Of a DNA stretch of 7,394 bases, positions 1 through 4,533 are shown in pieces; the stretch's first letter is position 1, and each line of letters starts with the position of its first letter. The translations under genes and the position numbers were made by a program. The stretch is from Thermoleophilia bacterium. GTDB lineage: Bacteria; Actinomycetota; Thermoleophilia; Gaiellales; JAICJC01. The notes beneath the pieces are model-generated. The model worked only from the letters and a program-made list of their open reading frames with translations. It was not told where the DNA came from and ran no database searches. The stretch is taken from the NCBI GenBank assembly GCA_025928435.1, contig JAICJM010000188.1, positions 1 through 7,394 of the forward strand. The letters run 5' to 3'.

Positions 1-1329
1 ATCGGCATCGACTTCATCACGAAGCTCGGTCTCGGCAGCGCGCTGGGCGTGCTGACGGCCGTGCTCCTGGCGCAGTCGCTGCTGCCGGCGGTGCTGGCGC
101 TGCTCGGTCACAAGATCGATCGCGGCCGGCTCGGGATGCGCGGCTCCGACGACTCCCGCGAGGGCCAGGCGAAGACCCCGGTCGCCGCATGGGGCCGGTT
201 CGTCTCGGGGCGGGCGAAGTACGTCCTCCCGGTCGTCGCGGTGATCCTGCTGGCCGCCGCCTCTCCCGTCGTGAAGGCCCGGCTGGGCCTGGCCGACGCG
301 GGCACCGCGCCCAAGGAGCAGACGACCCGGCAGGCGTACGACCTGCTGTCTGCCGGCTTCGGCCCCGGCTTCACCGAGCCGATCCCGGTCGTCGTCGACC
401 TGCAATCCGACCACGACGCCGCGGCGAAGCTCGACGCGGCCTTCAAGCGCGTCCCCGGCATCGCCGAGGTCGTGAACCCGATCTACAACGCCAAGTCGCC
501 CGACAAGGCGTCCGTGGCGATCATCAACACGTACTCGAAGTACAAGCCGCAGGACTCGCAGACCGACGACATCGTCTCGACGCTGCGGAGCTCCGTGATC
601 CCGAACGCTCTCGCAGGCTCGTCGGCGCACGCCTACGTGTCGGGGACGAACGCGGCGTTCACGGACATCGGCAACCGGATCTTCGACCGGGCGCCGTGGT
701 TCCTGCTGTACATCATCGGGATCACGTTCCTCGTGATGGCGATGGCGTTCCGGTCGCTGGTCGTCGCCGTCAAGGCGGCGCTCACGACCCTCGCCTCGGC
801 GGTCGTCGGCTTTGCGGTGCTCACCTTCGTGATCCAGCTGGGTCACGGGATGGGTTTCCTCGGGCTGGATCGCACGGGCCCGATCGAGAGCTTCGTGCCC
901 CCGATCGCGTTCGCCATCCTGTTCGGCCTGTCGATGGACTACGAGGTGTTCCTCATGAGCCGCATCCGCGAGGAGCACGTCCACGGCAGCAGCACGTTCC
1001 AGTCGGTGCGTGACGGGATGGCCGGGGTCGGCCGTGTGATCGTGGCCGCGGCCCTGATCATGTCGGCGGTGTTCTTCGCCTTCCTGCTCAACCTGGACCG
1101 GGTCTCGAAGGAGTTCGGTCTGCTGCTGGGCGTGGCGATCCTCACCGACGCCCTGATCATCCGGCTGACGCTCGTGCCGGCGCTGCTCTCGCTGCTCGGC
1201 GACCGCTCGTGGACGATCCCGGCATGGCTCGATCGGGCCCTGCCCAATATCACGATCGAGCCGCCCGAGGAGCATCGACCCGCTCGCCCGCCGATCACGA
1301 CCGGCGAGCCGGTGCACGCCACCGACTGA
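1..1329 (+). CDS. MMPL/RND-family membrane transporter, C-terminal part (5' end outside window)
   Basis: The open frame runs from base 1 to TGA at 1327-1329, giving 442 residues of a protein that starts upstream of the window. The first ~36 residues (ending LLPAVLALLG) are the end of the first membrane bundle. A cytoplasmic linker, one membrane segment (YVLPVVAVILLAAAS, about nt 220-265) and a large extracytoplasmic loop follow. A second bundle then starts at about nt 697 (WFLLYIIGITFLVMAMAF). The motif FGLSMDYEVFLMSRIREEH near nt 922-978 matches the GLxxDYxxFLxSRxREE signature of actinobacterial MMPL proteins, which export lipids or small molecules using the proton gradient. The substrate cannot be told. 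The C-terminal tail is short, charged and proline-rich. Known from family: MMPL fold. Inferred: exporter role. Confidence 0.93.
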   Translation: MGIDFITKLGLGSALGVLTAVLLAQSLLPAVLALLGHKIDRGRLGMRGSDDSREGQAKTPVAAWGRFVSGRAKYVLPVVAVILLAAASPVVKARLGLADAGTAPKEQTTRQAYDLLSAGFGPGFTEPIPVVVDLQSDHDAAAKLDAAFKRVPGIAEVVNPIYNAKSPDKASVAIINTYSKYKPQDSQTDDIVSTLRSSVIPNALAGSSAHAYVSGTNAAFTDIGNRIFDRAPWFLLYIIGITFLVMAMAFRSLVVAVKAALTTLASAVVGFAVLTFVIQLGHGMGFLGLDRTGPIESFVPPIAFAILFGLSMDYEVFLMSRIREEHVHGSSTFQSVRDGMAGVGRVIVAAALIMSAVFFAFLLNLDRVSKEFGLLLGVAILTDALIIRLTLVPALLSLLGDRSWTIPAWLDRALPNITIEPPEEHRPARPPITTGEPVHATD

Positions 1330-1347
1330 CGGCTGCACCAAACGCCC

Positions 1348-1383
1348 GGTGGGCGGCCGCTACCCCCTCGGCGGCCGCCCACC
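1348..1383 (+). terminator. Perfect 13-bp hairpin, probable terminator of the MMPL gene
   Basis: The arm at 1348-1360 (GGTGGGCGGCCGC) is the exact reverse complement of 1371-1383, with a 10-nt loop. It begins 18 nt after the MMPL stop. No T-run follows, so it is either a GC-rich actinobacterial-type terminator or a transcript-end stabiliser. It separates the transporter from the Rieske gene. Confidence 0.6.
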
Positions 1384-1400
1384 CACGGCGTCGGCGCGTG

Positions 1401-1406
1401 TACGAT
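1401..1406 (+). promoter_or_regulatory. -10 element TACGAT of a leaderless promoter for the Rieske gene
   Basis: TACGAT fits the actinobacterial -10 pattern TAnnnT and lies 6 nt before the ATG at 1413, so transcription would start at or next to the start codon. There is no Shine-Dalgarno sequence upstream of that ATG, which supports a leaderless mRNA. No convincing -35 is visible; that position falls near the GC-rich hairpin. Confidence 0.45.
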
Positions 1407-1412
1407 CGGCCG

Positions 1413-2501
1413 ATGGCGACCGACCTCGGCTCCCGGCTCGACCGGGGCATCACGCTCCCGTTCGACTGGTTCTGCGACCCGGAGATCTTCCGCATGGAGC
1501 AGCGGCGGGTGTTCGCGGACAGCTGGGTCTACGCCGGCGTGGCCGACTGGGCCGCCGAGCCCGGCCAGTTCTTCACGACCCGCGCCGGGCTCGTCCCGAT
1601 CGTGGTCGTCCGCGACGAGGACGGCAAGCTGAACGCGTTCGTGAACATCTGCCGTCACCGGGCCACCGAGGTGGCCGAGGGCCGCGGCAGGCGGATGTCG
1701 CTCCAGTGCCCCTACCACGCCTGGACGTACGGGCTCGACGGCTGTCTGCGCTCCGCGCCGCGCAGCGAGCTCGAGCCGGAGTTCGACCTGGCGGACTTCG
1801 GGCTCGTGCCGGTCGCCGTCGACACCTGGGGGCCGTTCATCTTCGTGAACCGCAACGTCGACGCCTCCCCGCTCGCCGGCTATCTGGGGCGCCTGCCGCA
1901 GATCCTTGCCGACGCGGGCGTGGATTTCGGCCGGATGCGCTTCCGGGAGCACGTCGAGAGCGAGATCGCGGCGAACTGGAAGGCGGTCGTCGAGAACTAC
2001 CTCGAGTGCTACCACTGCCCGACGGCCCATCCCGGCTTCTCCCGGGTGATCGACGTCAGCCCGGAGACCTACGCGCTGACCTCCGAGGAGTGGTTCTCGA
2101 GCCAGGTATCGCGCACCCGGGCGGGCGCCGAGCGGGAGAAGGGCGGCCTCCCGTACAACCCGGTGGGCCCCGTGGCCGAGGCGCACTTCCACTGGCTGTG
2201 GCCGACATTCACGATCAACGTCTTCCCCGGCCCGCCCAACCTCTCGACGTTCTACTTCATCCCGGTCTCGCCGGACCGCACGATCGCCGCCTCCGACAGC
2301 TTCTACGGCGACGACGTCTCCGAGGAGGAGATCGCCGCCCTGGACGAGTTCGGAGGCCAGGTCTTCGACGAGGATCAGGCGCTGGTCGAGTCGATCCAGC
2401 GGGCGGCCGCGTCCGGCGGCCTCTCCGAGGGCCGCCTCATGCTCTCGAGCGAGCACCTGATCCAGCACTTCCAGCGGCTCGTCGAGCGCGCGCTCGCGTA
2501 G
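1413..2501 (+). CDS. Rieske non-haem iron oxygenase, alpha subunit (ring-hydroxylating / betaine-type)
   Basis: This 362-residue protein hydroxylates or demethylates a small organic substrate using O2 and electrons from a separate reductase, in the cytoplasm. The N-terminal Rieske domain has C80-x-H82 and C99-x2-H102 for the 2Fe-2S cluster. The C-terminal catalytic domain has the mononuclear iron ligands H201, H206 and D321 (in FDEDQAL). The inter-subunit electron bridge position is E198 in NYLECYHC rather than the Asp of naphthalene dioxygenase; this Glu form is typical of the choline monooxygenase, carnitine (CntA) and betaine demethylase clade. The start ATG at 1413 is chosen because a TAnnnT box sits just upstream and the reading frame before it looks non-coding. 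No reductase or beta subunit is in the window. The substrate is unknown. Confidence 0.95.
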   Translation: MATDLGSRLDRGITLPFDWFCDPEIFRMEQRRVFADSWVYAGVADWAAEPGQFFTTRAGLVPIVVVRDEDGKLNAFVNICRHRATEVAEGRGRRMSLQCPYHAWTYGLDGCLRSAPRSELEPEFDLADFGLVPVAVDTWGPFIFVNRNVDASPLAGYLGRLPQILADAGVDFGRMRFREHVESEIAANWKAVVENYLECYHCPTAHPGFSRVIDVSPETYALTSEEWFSSQVSRTRAGAEREKGGLPYNPVGPVAEAHFHWLWPTFTINVFPGPPNLSTFYFIPVSPDRTIAASDSFYGDDVSEEEIAALDEFGGQVFDEDQALVESIQRAAASGGLSEGRLMLSSEHLIQHFQRLVERALA

Positions 2502-2536
2502 GTCGAGACCTTACGCTACGAATTTCCGGAATAGGG

Positions 2537-2565
2537 TTGTACTTTCCGGCGCGACGCGCTATGTT
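2537..2565 (+). promoter_or_regulatory. Sigma70-type promoter TTGTAC-N17-TATGTT
   Basis: The -35 TTGTAC (2537-2542) and -10 TATGTT (2560-2565) are separated by exactly 17 nt, in a locally AT-richer stretch just after the Rieske stop. The predicted start is about 2572-2573, on or next to an ATG. It could drive the small ORFs. If the terminator at 2965-2990 is leaky or regulated, it could also drive the tRNA array. Confidence 0.5.
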
Positions 2566-2572
2566 AGTAACG

Positions 2573-2689
2573 ATGATCAGCTCGATCACAACCATGTGGG
2601 CGCCGGAAGCCGGTCTCGTACCGGCCGTCCCGGCGCATGCCCCGTACCCGATGCAGCCCGATCGGAAGGATCGCATCGTCCTCAGCTAG
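2573..2689 (+). CDS. Possible leaderless small ORF, 38 aa, unknown
   Basis: An ATG at 2573 opens a 38-codon frame (MISSITTMWAPEAGLV..., ending DRKDRIVLS) that stops at TAG 2687-2689. It starts 8 nt after the TATGTT -10 box, so it would be translated leaderless; an in-frame ATG at 2561 overlaps the -10 box and is unlikely. It is rich in Ala and Pro, with no signal peptide or membrane segment. A strong hairpin follows at 2715-2743. I recognise no family. It could be a leader peptide, a small protein or chance. Confidence 0.3.
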   Translation: MISSITTMWAPEAGLVPAVPAHAPYPMQPDRKDRIVLS

Positions 2690-2714
2690 ACCGCTCTCCA
2701 TACGGATCTGGCCG

Positions 2715-2743
2715 AGGGCGGCCCGGGAATACCGGGGCGCCCT
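2715..2743 (+). terminator. GC-rich hairpin, terminator or attenuator-like
   Basis: Bases 2715-2726 pair with 2732-2743 in 11 of 12 positions (one G·G mismatch at 2721/2737) around a GAATA loop. It lies 26 nt after the first small ORF and before the Shine-Dalgarno of the second. Only a weak T-rich tail (TTCGTCGTTT) follows. Confidence 0.4.
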
Positions 2744-2767
2744 TCGTCGTTTCAGGAGCCGGCGATC

Positions 2768-2926
2768 GTGAAACAGATCGATACCGAATACATACCGGCG
2801 AGGCATCGCCTCGTACACGAAGACGCGTTGTGTATCGACGTGCAGCCGCATGCCGTAGATACACACGCCTTCGGCGAAGCATGCCGACGTACGCTTCCCT
2901 CAGCTCGCGCCCCGAGGTCGCACTGA
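2768..2926 (+). CDS. Possible small protein, 52 aa, unknown
   Basis: A GTG at 2768 is preceded by a clear AGGAG (2754-2758) at 9-nt spacing, the best ribosome site in this region. The frame encodes 52 residues (beginning VKQIDTEYIPARHRLVHEDALCIDV) and stops at TGA 2924-2926. It is His- and Asp-rich with two Cys, and has no signal peptide or membrane segment. Codons such as GAT, GAA, ATA, ACA and TTG are unlike the strongly GC3-rich neighbours, suggesting either foreign DNA or that the sequence is really an RNA element. The terminator at 2965-2990 closes the unit. An overlapping 111-codon frame from 2596 lacks a ribosome site. No family recognised. Confidence 0.35.
   Translation: MKQIDTEYIPARHRLVHEDALCIDVQPHAVDTHAFGEACRRTLPSARAPRSH
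2829..2865. repeat. 8-bp inverted repeat TGTGTATC-N21-GATACACA
   Basis: Perfect arms at 2829-2836 and 2858-2865 lie inside the second small ORF. The octamer GCATGCCG also occurs as a direct repeat at 2848-2855 and 2879-2886. It could be an RNA fold or a binding site. Function unknown. Confidence 0.3.
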
Positions 2927-2964
2927 CGTAACGACGAACGTGCGACAACGAGCATTCGAGTTGA

Positions 2965-2990
2965 GGGCGGCCCCGCGGGCCGCCCTTTTT
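2965..2990 (+). terminator. Strong intrinsic terminator just before the tRNA array
   Basis: The 9-bp stem 2965-2973 / 2977-2985 (GGGCGGCCC with GGGCCGCCC) has a CGC loop and is followed directly by TTTTT (2986-2990). This is a classic Rho-independent terminator. Its 3' arm and T-run coincide with the 5' acceptor strand of the first tRNA-like element (2982-3054), so the two structures are mutually exclusive in one RNA. Confidence 0.85.
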
Positions 2991-3054
2991 CGTGGCCCGC
3001 CGCACGACCCGCCCTCCAGGTTGGGGCGAGGGGGTTCGAATCCTCCTCGGGGCA
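2982..3054 (+). tRNA. Degenerate tRNA-like element, anticodon TCC (Gly) by position
   Basis: A 73-nt cloverleaf with canonical spacing can be drawn. Acceptor GCCCTTT (2982-2988) pairs with 3047-3053 at five of seven positions (6·67 and 7·66 mismatch). The D stem CGTG/CACG (2991-2994/3003-3006) is perfect, but the D loop GCCCGCCG lacks GG. The anticodon stem 3008-3012/3020-3024 has one C·U mismatch; loop CCTCCAG places TCC at 3015-3017 with C33. The variable loop is 5 nt, and the T arm GGGGG-TTCGAAT-CCTCC is canonical. Discriminator is A3054, whereas bacterial tRNA-Gly has U73. Alternative hairpins exist (GCCCT/GGGGC at 3011-3027), and the 5' end overlaps the terminator, so this may be a pseudo-tRNA. 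Confidence 0.4.
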
Positions 3055-3244
3055 CTCCGGGAACCCAGGCGCTGCTTGGGAGGACCCGCACAGTGGAGCA
3101 ATCCGTGCGGGGCCGGGAGCCTCATCTGAGGCGACCGGTGGCCACCGGACCGAGCGGGACGAGAAATCCCCGCCGGGACGGACGGGTCGACGGCTGGAAG
3201 GTAACTGGAGCTGTGGAACGCACGAAACGAGATTTACGCTCGAC
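3055..3244 (+). other. 190-nt gap in the array: structured, unassigned, no tRNA closed
   Basis: No TTCRA-type T arm or cloverleaf was found. Strong hairpins are present. CCCAG/TTGGG with a 7-nt loop lies at 3064-3080. CCCGCAC/GTGCGGG lies at 3085-3091/3105-3111. CCGG-GA-GCCTC-ATCT-GAGGC-GA-CCGG (3114-3138) has facing GA/GA internal loops, suggesting tandem sheared G·A pairs. A palindrome CCGGTGGCCACCGG lies at 3135-3148. GCGGG/CCCGC lies at 3154-3158/3169-3173, and CGAG/CTCG at 3228-3231/3239-3242. This density suggests a structured RNA or decayed tRNAs. No protein-coding frame is credible. Confidence 0.5.
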
Positions 3245-3314
3245 GGGGTTGTGCTGCGGGGAGCCGGCGATCCTTGCACGGTCGCTCGCGAGGGTTCGAC
3301 TCCCTCCAGCTCCA
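3245..3314 (+). tRNA. tRNA-Ala (anticodon TGC)
   Basis: Acceptor GGGGTTG (3245-3251) pairs with CAGCTCC (3307-3313), including a G3·U70 wobble, the hallmark alanine identity element. Discriminator A73. Anticodon arm CGATC-CTTGCAC-GGTCG places TGC at 3275-3277 with U33. T arm GAGGG-TTCGACT-CCCTC is canonical. The D arm is small (GCT-GCGGGG-AGC, 3 bp) and the tRNA is only 70 nt. CCA is not encoded. A GGAGCTG copy at 3207-3213 also complements the 3' acceptor strand perfectly but would give a 108-nt molecule; the G3·U70 version is preferred. Confidence 0.82.
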
Positions 3315-3322
3315 TCGTTCCC

Positions 3323-3396
3323 GCCGACGTAGCCCAACCGGAAGAGGCGCCAGGCCCAGACCCTGGTGAGTGTCAGTTCGAATCTGACCGTCGGTA
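3323..3396 (+). tRNA. tRNA with anticodon CAG (Leu codon CUG) on a class I body
   Basis: This is a 74-nt cloverleaf. Acceptor GCCGACG (3323-3329) pairs with CGTCGGT (3389-3395), with G1·U72 wobble. The D stem is GCCC/AGGC, with a D loop containing GG. The anticodon stem CCAGG/CCTGG is perfect, with loop CCCAGAC and CAG at 3357-3359. Position 33 is C, not U. The variable loop is only 5 nt (TGAGT), while bacterial tRNA-Leu has a long variable arm, so charging by LeuRS is doubtful. The T arm GTCAG-TTCGAAT-CTGAC is canonical; A73; no encoded CCA. Confidence 0.78.
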
Positions 3397-3410
3397 TCGC
3401 GCGTGTCCAC

Positions 3411-3487
3411 GCCCTCGTAGCTCAGCGAATGAGAGCGCCTGGCTTCGAACCAGGAGGTCGGGAGTTTGAATCTCTCCGGGGGCTCCA
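3411..3487 (+). tRNA. tRNA-Arg (anticodon TCG), CCA encoded
   Basis: Acceptor GCCCTCG (3411-3417) pairs with CGGGGGC (3477-3483), with one T·G wobble. D stem GCTC/GAGC is perfect, but the D loop AGCGAATGA has no GG pair for the T-loop contact. Anticodon arm CCTGG-CTTCGAA-CCAGG gives TCG at 3445-3447, U33 and A37. The T loop is TTTGAAT. Discriminator is T3484 followed by CCA 3485-3487; U73 is unusual for an arginine tRNA. The next tRNA starts on the following base. Confidence 0.85.
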
Positions 3488-3562
3488 CGGGACGTAGGGG
3501 AGTCTGGCCACCCCGCCTGCTTTGGGAGCAGGAGCTCGCAGGTTCGAATCCTGCCGTCCCGA
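3488..3562 (+). tRNA. tRNA-Pro (anticodon TGG)
   Basis: Acceptor CGGGACG (3488-3494) pairs fully with CGTCCCG (3555-3561). The C1-G72 pair and A73 are typical of bacterial tRNA-Pro. D stem GGGG/CCCC, with a D loop containing GG. Anticodon arm CCTGC-TTTGGGA-GCAGG gives TGG at 3523-3525, with U33 and G37 as expected for Pro. T arm GCAGG-TTCGAAT-CCTGC. No encoded CCA. The most conventional tRNA of the array. Confidence 0.93.
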
Positions 3563-3573
3563 CTCATCACCAG

Positions 3574-3654
3574 GGGGAGGCCGGTCATCGGCGAGACCAG
3601 CTGGCCGTAACCCAGCCGCCTCCGGCTCTGGGGGTTCGATTCCCTCCCTCCCCA
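3574..3654 (+). tRNA. tRNA-Tyr (anticodon GTA), class II, C33
   Basis: Acceptor GGGGAGG (3574-3580) pairs fully with CCTCCCC (3647-3653), A73. D stem GGTC/GACC, with a D loop containing GG. Anticodon stem GCTGG/CCAGC with loop CCGTAAC puts GTA at 3607-3609. Position 33 is C3606, not U. The 13-nt variable region has a GCC-TCC-GGC stem, as expected for bacterial tRNA-Tyr. T arm GGGGG-TTCGATT-CCCTC has one wobble. No encoded CCA. Confidence 0.88.
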
Positions 3655-3660
3655 TGTCAC

Positions 3661-3732
3661 AGCGAGCGGGGCATGGTGCCCGGCAGCGCCCATACGGCTG
3701 TGGTTGAGCCGGTTCGATTCCGGCGCTCGCTA
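3661..3732 (+). tRNA. tRNA with anticodon CAT (Met elongator or Ile2), miniature D loop, C33
   Basis: Acceptor AGCGAGC (3661-3667) pairs fully with GCTCGCT (3725-3731), A73. The D arm is GGGC-ATGGT-GCCC, a loop of 5 nt (3 if A-T closes), far below normal. The anticodon stem CAGCG/GGCTG has a G·G mismatch next to the loop CCCATAC; CAT is at 3691-3693 and position 33 is C. Variable loop 7 nt. T arm GCCGG-TTCGATT-CCGGC. It lacks the C1×A72 mismatch of initiator tRNA. Met versus lysidine-type Ile cannot be told. Confidence 0.75.
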
Positions 3733-3761
3733 CTCGATGCGGGCTCCACCCCCCGTAAAGC

Positions 3762-3832
3762 GTGGCCGTAGCTCAACGGCAGAGCCGCCGGTTGTGGGCC
3801 GGCAGATGTCGGTTCAACTCCGACCGGTCACT
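3762..3832 (+). tRNA. tRNA-His (anticodon GTG)
   Basis: Acceptor GTGGCCG (3762-3768) pairs with CGGTCAC (3825-3831), with one G·U. D stem GCTC/GAGC, loop AACGGCA. Anticodon arm GCCGG-TTGTGGG-CCGGC gives GTG at 3794-3796, with U33 and G37. T arm GTCGG-TTCAACT-CCGAC. The bases flanking the acceptor are C before position 1 and T73, so the G-1·C73 pair that normally identifies tRNA-His is not encoded. A 29-nt spacer precedes it. Confidence 0.87.
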
Positions 3833-3836
3833 TCGA

Positions 3837-3908
3837 AGGGACGTGGTGTAACGCGGCAGCACGGCCGGCTCCAACCCGGCGGTCCGGGTTCGAATCCTGG
3901 CGTCCCTG
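3837..3908 (+). tRNA. tRNA-Trp (anticodon CCA)
   Basis: Acceptor AGGGACG (3837-3843) pairs fully with CGTCCCT (3901-3907). A1-U72 and G73 are typical of bacterial tRNA-Trp. D arm GTGT-AACGCGGCA-GCAC. Anticodon arm GCCGG-CTCCAAC-CCGGC gives CCA at 3871-3873, with U33 and A37. The variable loop is only 3 nt (GGT). T arm CCGGG-TTCGAAT-CCTGG. It starts 4 nt after tRNA-His. No encoded CCA end. Confidence 0.9.
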
Positions 3909-3921
3909 TCCTTCCCCGCGC

Positions 3922-3993
3922 GATCGCGTAGCTCAGCGGCAGAGCACCTGCACGACACGCAGGAGGCCGGAGGTTCGAGCCCTCCCGCGATCA
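3922..3993 (+). tRNA. tRNA-Val (anticodon GAC), C33
   Basis: Acceptor GATCGCG (3922-3928) pairs fully with CGCGATC (3986-3992), A73. D arm GCTC-AGCGGCA-GAGC. The anticodon stem CCTGC/GCAGG is perfect with loop ACGACAC; GAC is at 3954-3956 and position 33 is C. Variable loop AGGCC. T arm GGAGG-TTCGAGC-CCTCC. Apart from C33 it is conventional. No encoded CCA. Confidence 0.9.
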
Positions 3994-4210
3994 CCTGGTC
4001 GAGGTCGTCAGCCTGTGCCGGTCGTTCCGGGTGGCCCAGGTCGCCGATCCATCCTCATCGCATCGCCATGCCACCGGACGATCCTGGCGGCGACTCCGGC
4101 GACGTGTGCGCGACCCGCATCGGTGTCGTTGAGCCCCATTCGTTGGAGCTCCATCGCTGTGAGACTACTCAGCCGGAAAACGGCGACACCGGGGCGCCCT
4201 CCTCACCCGC
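3994..4210 (+). other. 217-nt gap in the array: hairpins, no tRNA closed
   Basis: I found no canonical T arm here. Notable pairings: ACCTGG (3993-3998) with CCAGGT (4036-4041) enclosing CCGG-TCGTT-CCGG; GTCGCCG (4040-4046) with CGGCGAC (4088-4094); GAGCCCCA-TTCGT-TGGAGCTC (4131-4151, one C·A mismatch); and GCCG-GAAAA-CGGC (4172-4184). AGCTCCATCG at 4147-4156 repeats the 3' end of tRNA-Ala (3308-3317). The gap may hold decayed or non-canonical tRNAs, or another RNA. The open frame crossing it also runs through the flanking tRNAs and is not a gene. Confidence 0.5.
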
Positions 4211-4284
4211 GGGATGAAAGCTCAGTCCGGCAGAGCAGGCGGCTCTTAACCGCAAGGCTCCGGGTTCGATCCCCGGGCATCCCA
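4211..4284 (+). tRNA. tRNA-Lys (anticodon CTT)
   Basis: Acceptor GGGATGA (4211-4217) pairs with GCATCCC (4277-4283) except A7·G66. D arm GCTC-AGTCCGGCA-GAGC. Anticodon arm GGCGG-CTCTTAA-CCGCA gives CTT at 4245-4247, with U33 and A37; the outermost stem pair is G·A. Variable AGGCT; T arm CCGGG-TTCGATC-CCCGG. A73, no encoded CCA. One base separates it from tRNA-Ser. Confidence 0.88.
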
Positions 4285-4285
4285 T

Positions 4286-4378
4286 GGAAGGACAAGCCGA
4301 CGGCCGGCGACGGCAGCGGTCTCGAAAACCGCCGAGCGCACCCGCGCCTTGGGAGTTCGATCCTCTCTCCTTCCGCCA
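4286..4378 (+). tRNA. tRNA-Ser (anticodon CGA), class II, CCA encoded
   Basis: Acceptor GGAAGGA (4286-4292) pairs fully with TCCTTCC (4368-4374). G73 fits serine; CCA at 4376-4378 is encoded. D stem GCCG/CGGC (4296-4299/4311-4314) with an 11-nt loop. Anticodon arm GCGGT-CTCGAAA-ACCGC gives CGA at 4323-4325, with U33. A long variable arm (4333-4350) contains GCGC-ACCC-GCGC, as required for SerRS. T arm GGGAG-TTCGATC-CTCTC. tRNA-Asp starts on the next base. Confidence 0.9.
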
Positions 4379-4450
4379 GCCCCGTTCGTTCAATGGCAGG
4401 ACACCTCGTTGTCTGCGAGGAGACGACGGTTCGATTTCCGTCACGGGGCG
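4379..4450 (+). tRNA. tRNA-Asp (anticodon GTC), 8-nt T loop
   Basis: Acceptor GCCCCGT (4379-4385) pairs fully with ACGGGGC (4443-4449). G73 fits aspartate. D arm GTTC-AATGGCA-GGAC. Anticodon arm CCTCG-TTGTCTG-CGAGG gives GTC at 4411-4413, with U33; position 37 is T rather than a purine. The T stem GACGG/CCGTC encloses TTCGATTT, eight bases instead of seven. No encoded CCA. Confidence 0.85.
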
Positions 4451-4453
4451 CTA

Positions 4454-4526
4454 CGGGAGCGTGGGCGTCGGCCGCCCGCCGGCCTGATATGCCGGTTCCC
4501 GCCTGGTTCGACTCCAGGGCTCCCGA
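4454..4526 (+). tRNA. tRNA-Ile (anticodon GAT)
   Basis: Acceptor CGGGAGC (4454-4460) pairs fully with GCTCCCG (4519-4525); C1-G72 is unusual for Ile. A73. D arm GGGC-GTCGGCC-GCCC. Anticodon arm CCGGC-CTGATAT-GCCGG gives GAT at 4486-4488, with U33 and A37. Variable TTCCCG; T arm CCTGG-TTCGACT-CCAGG. No encoded CCA. Confidence 0.88.
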
Positions 4527-4533
4527 CCTCCCC

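Noticed and set aside
939..2468. 509-aa reverse-strand open frame across the MMPL and Rieske genes
   Set aside because: It is the antisense shadow of two genes with clear family motifs; its translation is repetitive and resembles no protein.
2596..2931. 111-aa open frame overlapping the small ORFs
   Set aside because: No ribosome site, Arg-rich low-complexity translation, and the overlapping GTG frame at 2768 has a far better start signal.
2909..3054. GCCCCGA at 2909-2915 complements the 3' acceptor strand at 3047-3053, suggesting an intron-containing or split tRNA for RtcB to splice
   Set aside because: The intervening sequence contains a strong terminator and no exon structure; a 73-nt fold starting at 2982 has canonical spacing.
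3228..3242. Hairpin CGAG-ATTTACG-CTCG with a TTA 'anticodon' (would read UAA stop)
   Set aside because: No D arm, T arm or acceptor fits around it and it runs into tRNA-Ala; position 37 would be C.
3055..3244. Group I intron inside the array (GGGAACCC, AGCAATCC and CTCGACGGG resemble core elements)
   Set aside because: The resemblances are short, the P3-P8 core could not be assembled, and no interrupted tRNA exons flank it.
3207..3314. A 108-nt tRNA starting with GGAGCTG, perfectly complementary to the tRNA-Ala 3' acceptor strand
   Set aside because: GGGGTTG at 3245 gives a normal-length tRNA with the diagnostic G3·U70 pair and a proper TGC anticodon arm; the longer version needs an unexplained 38-nt insertion.
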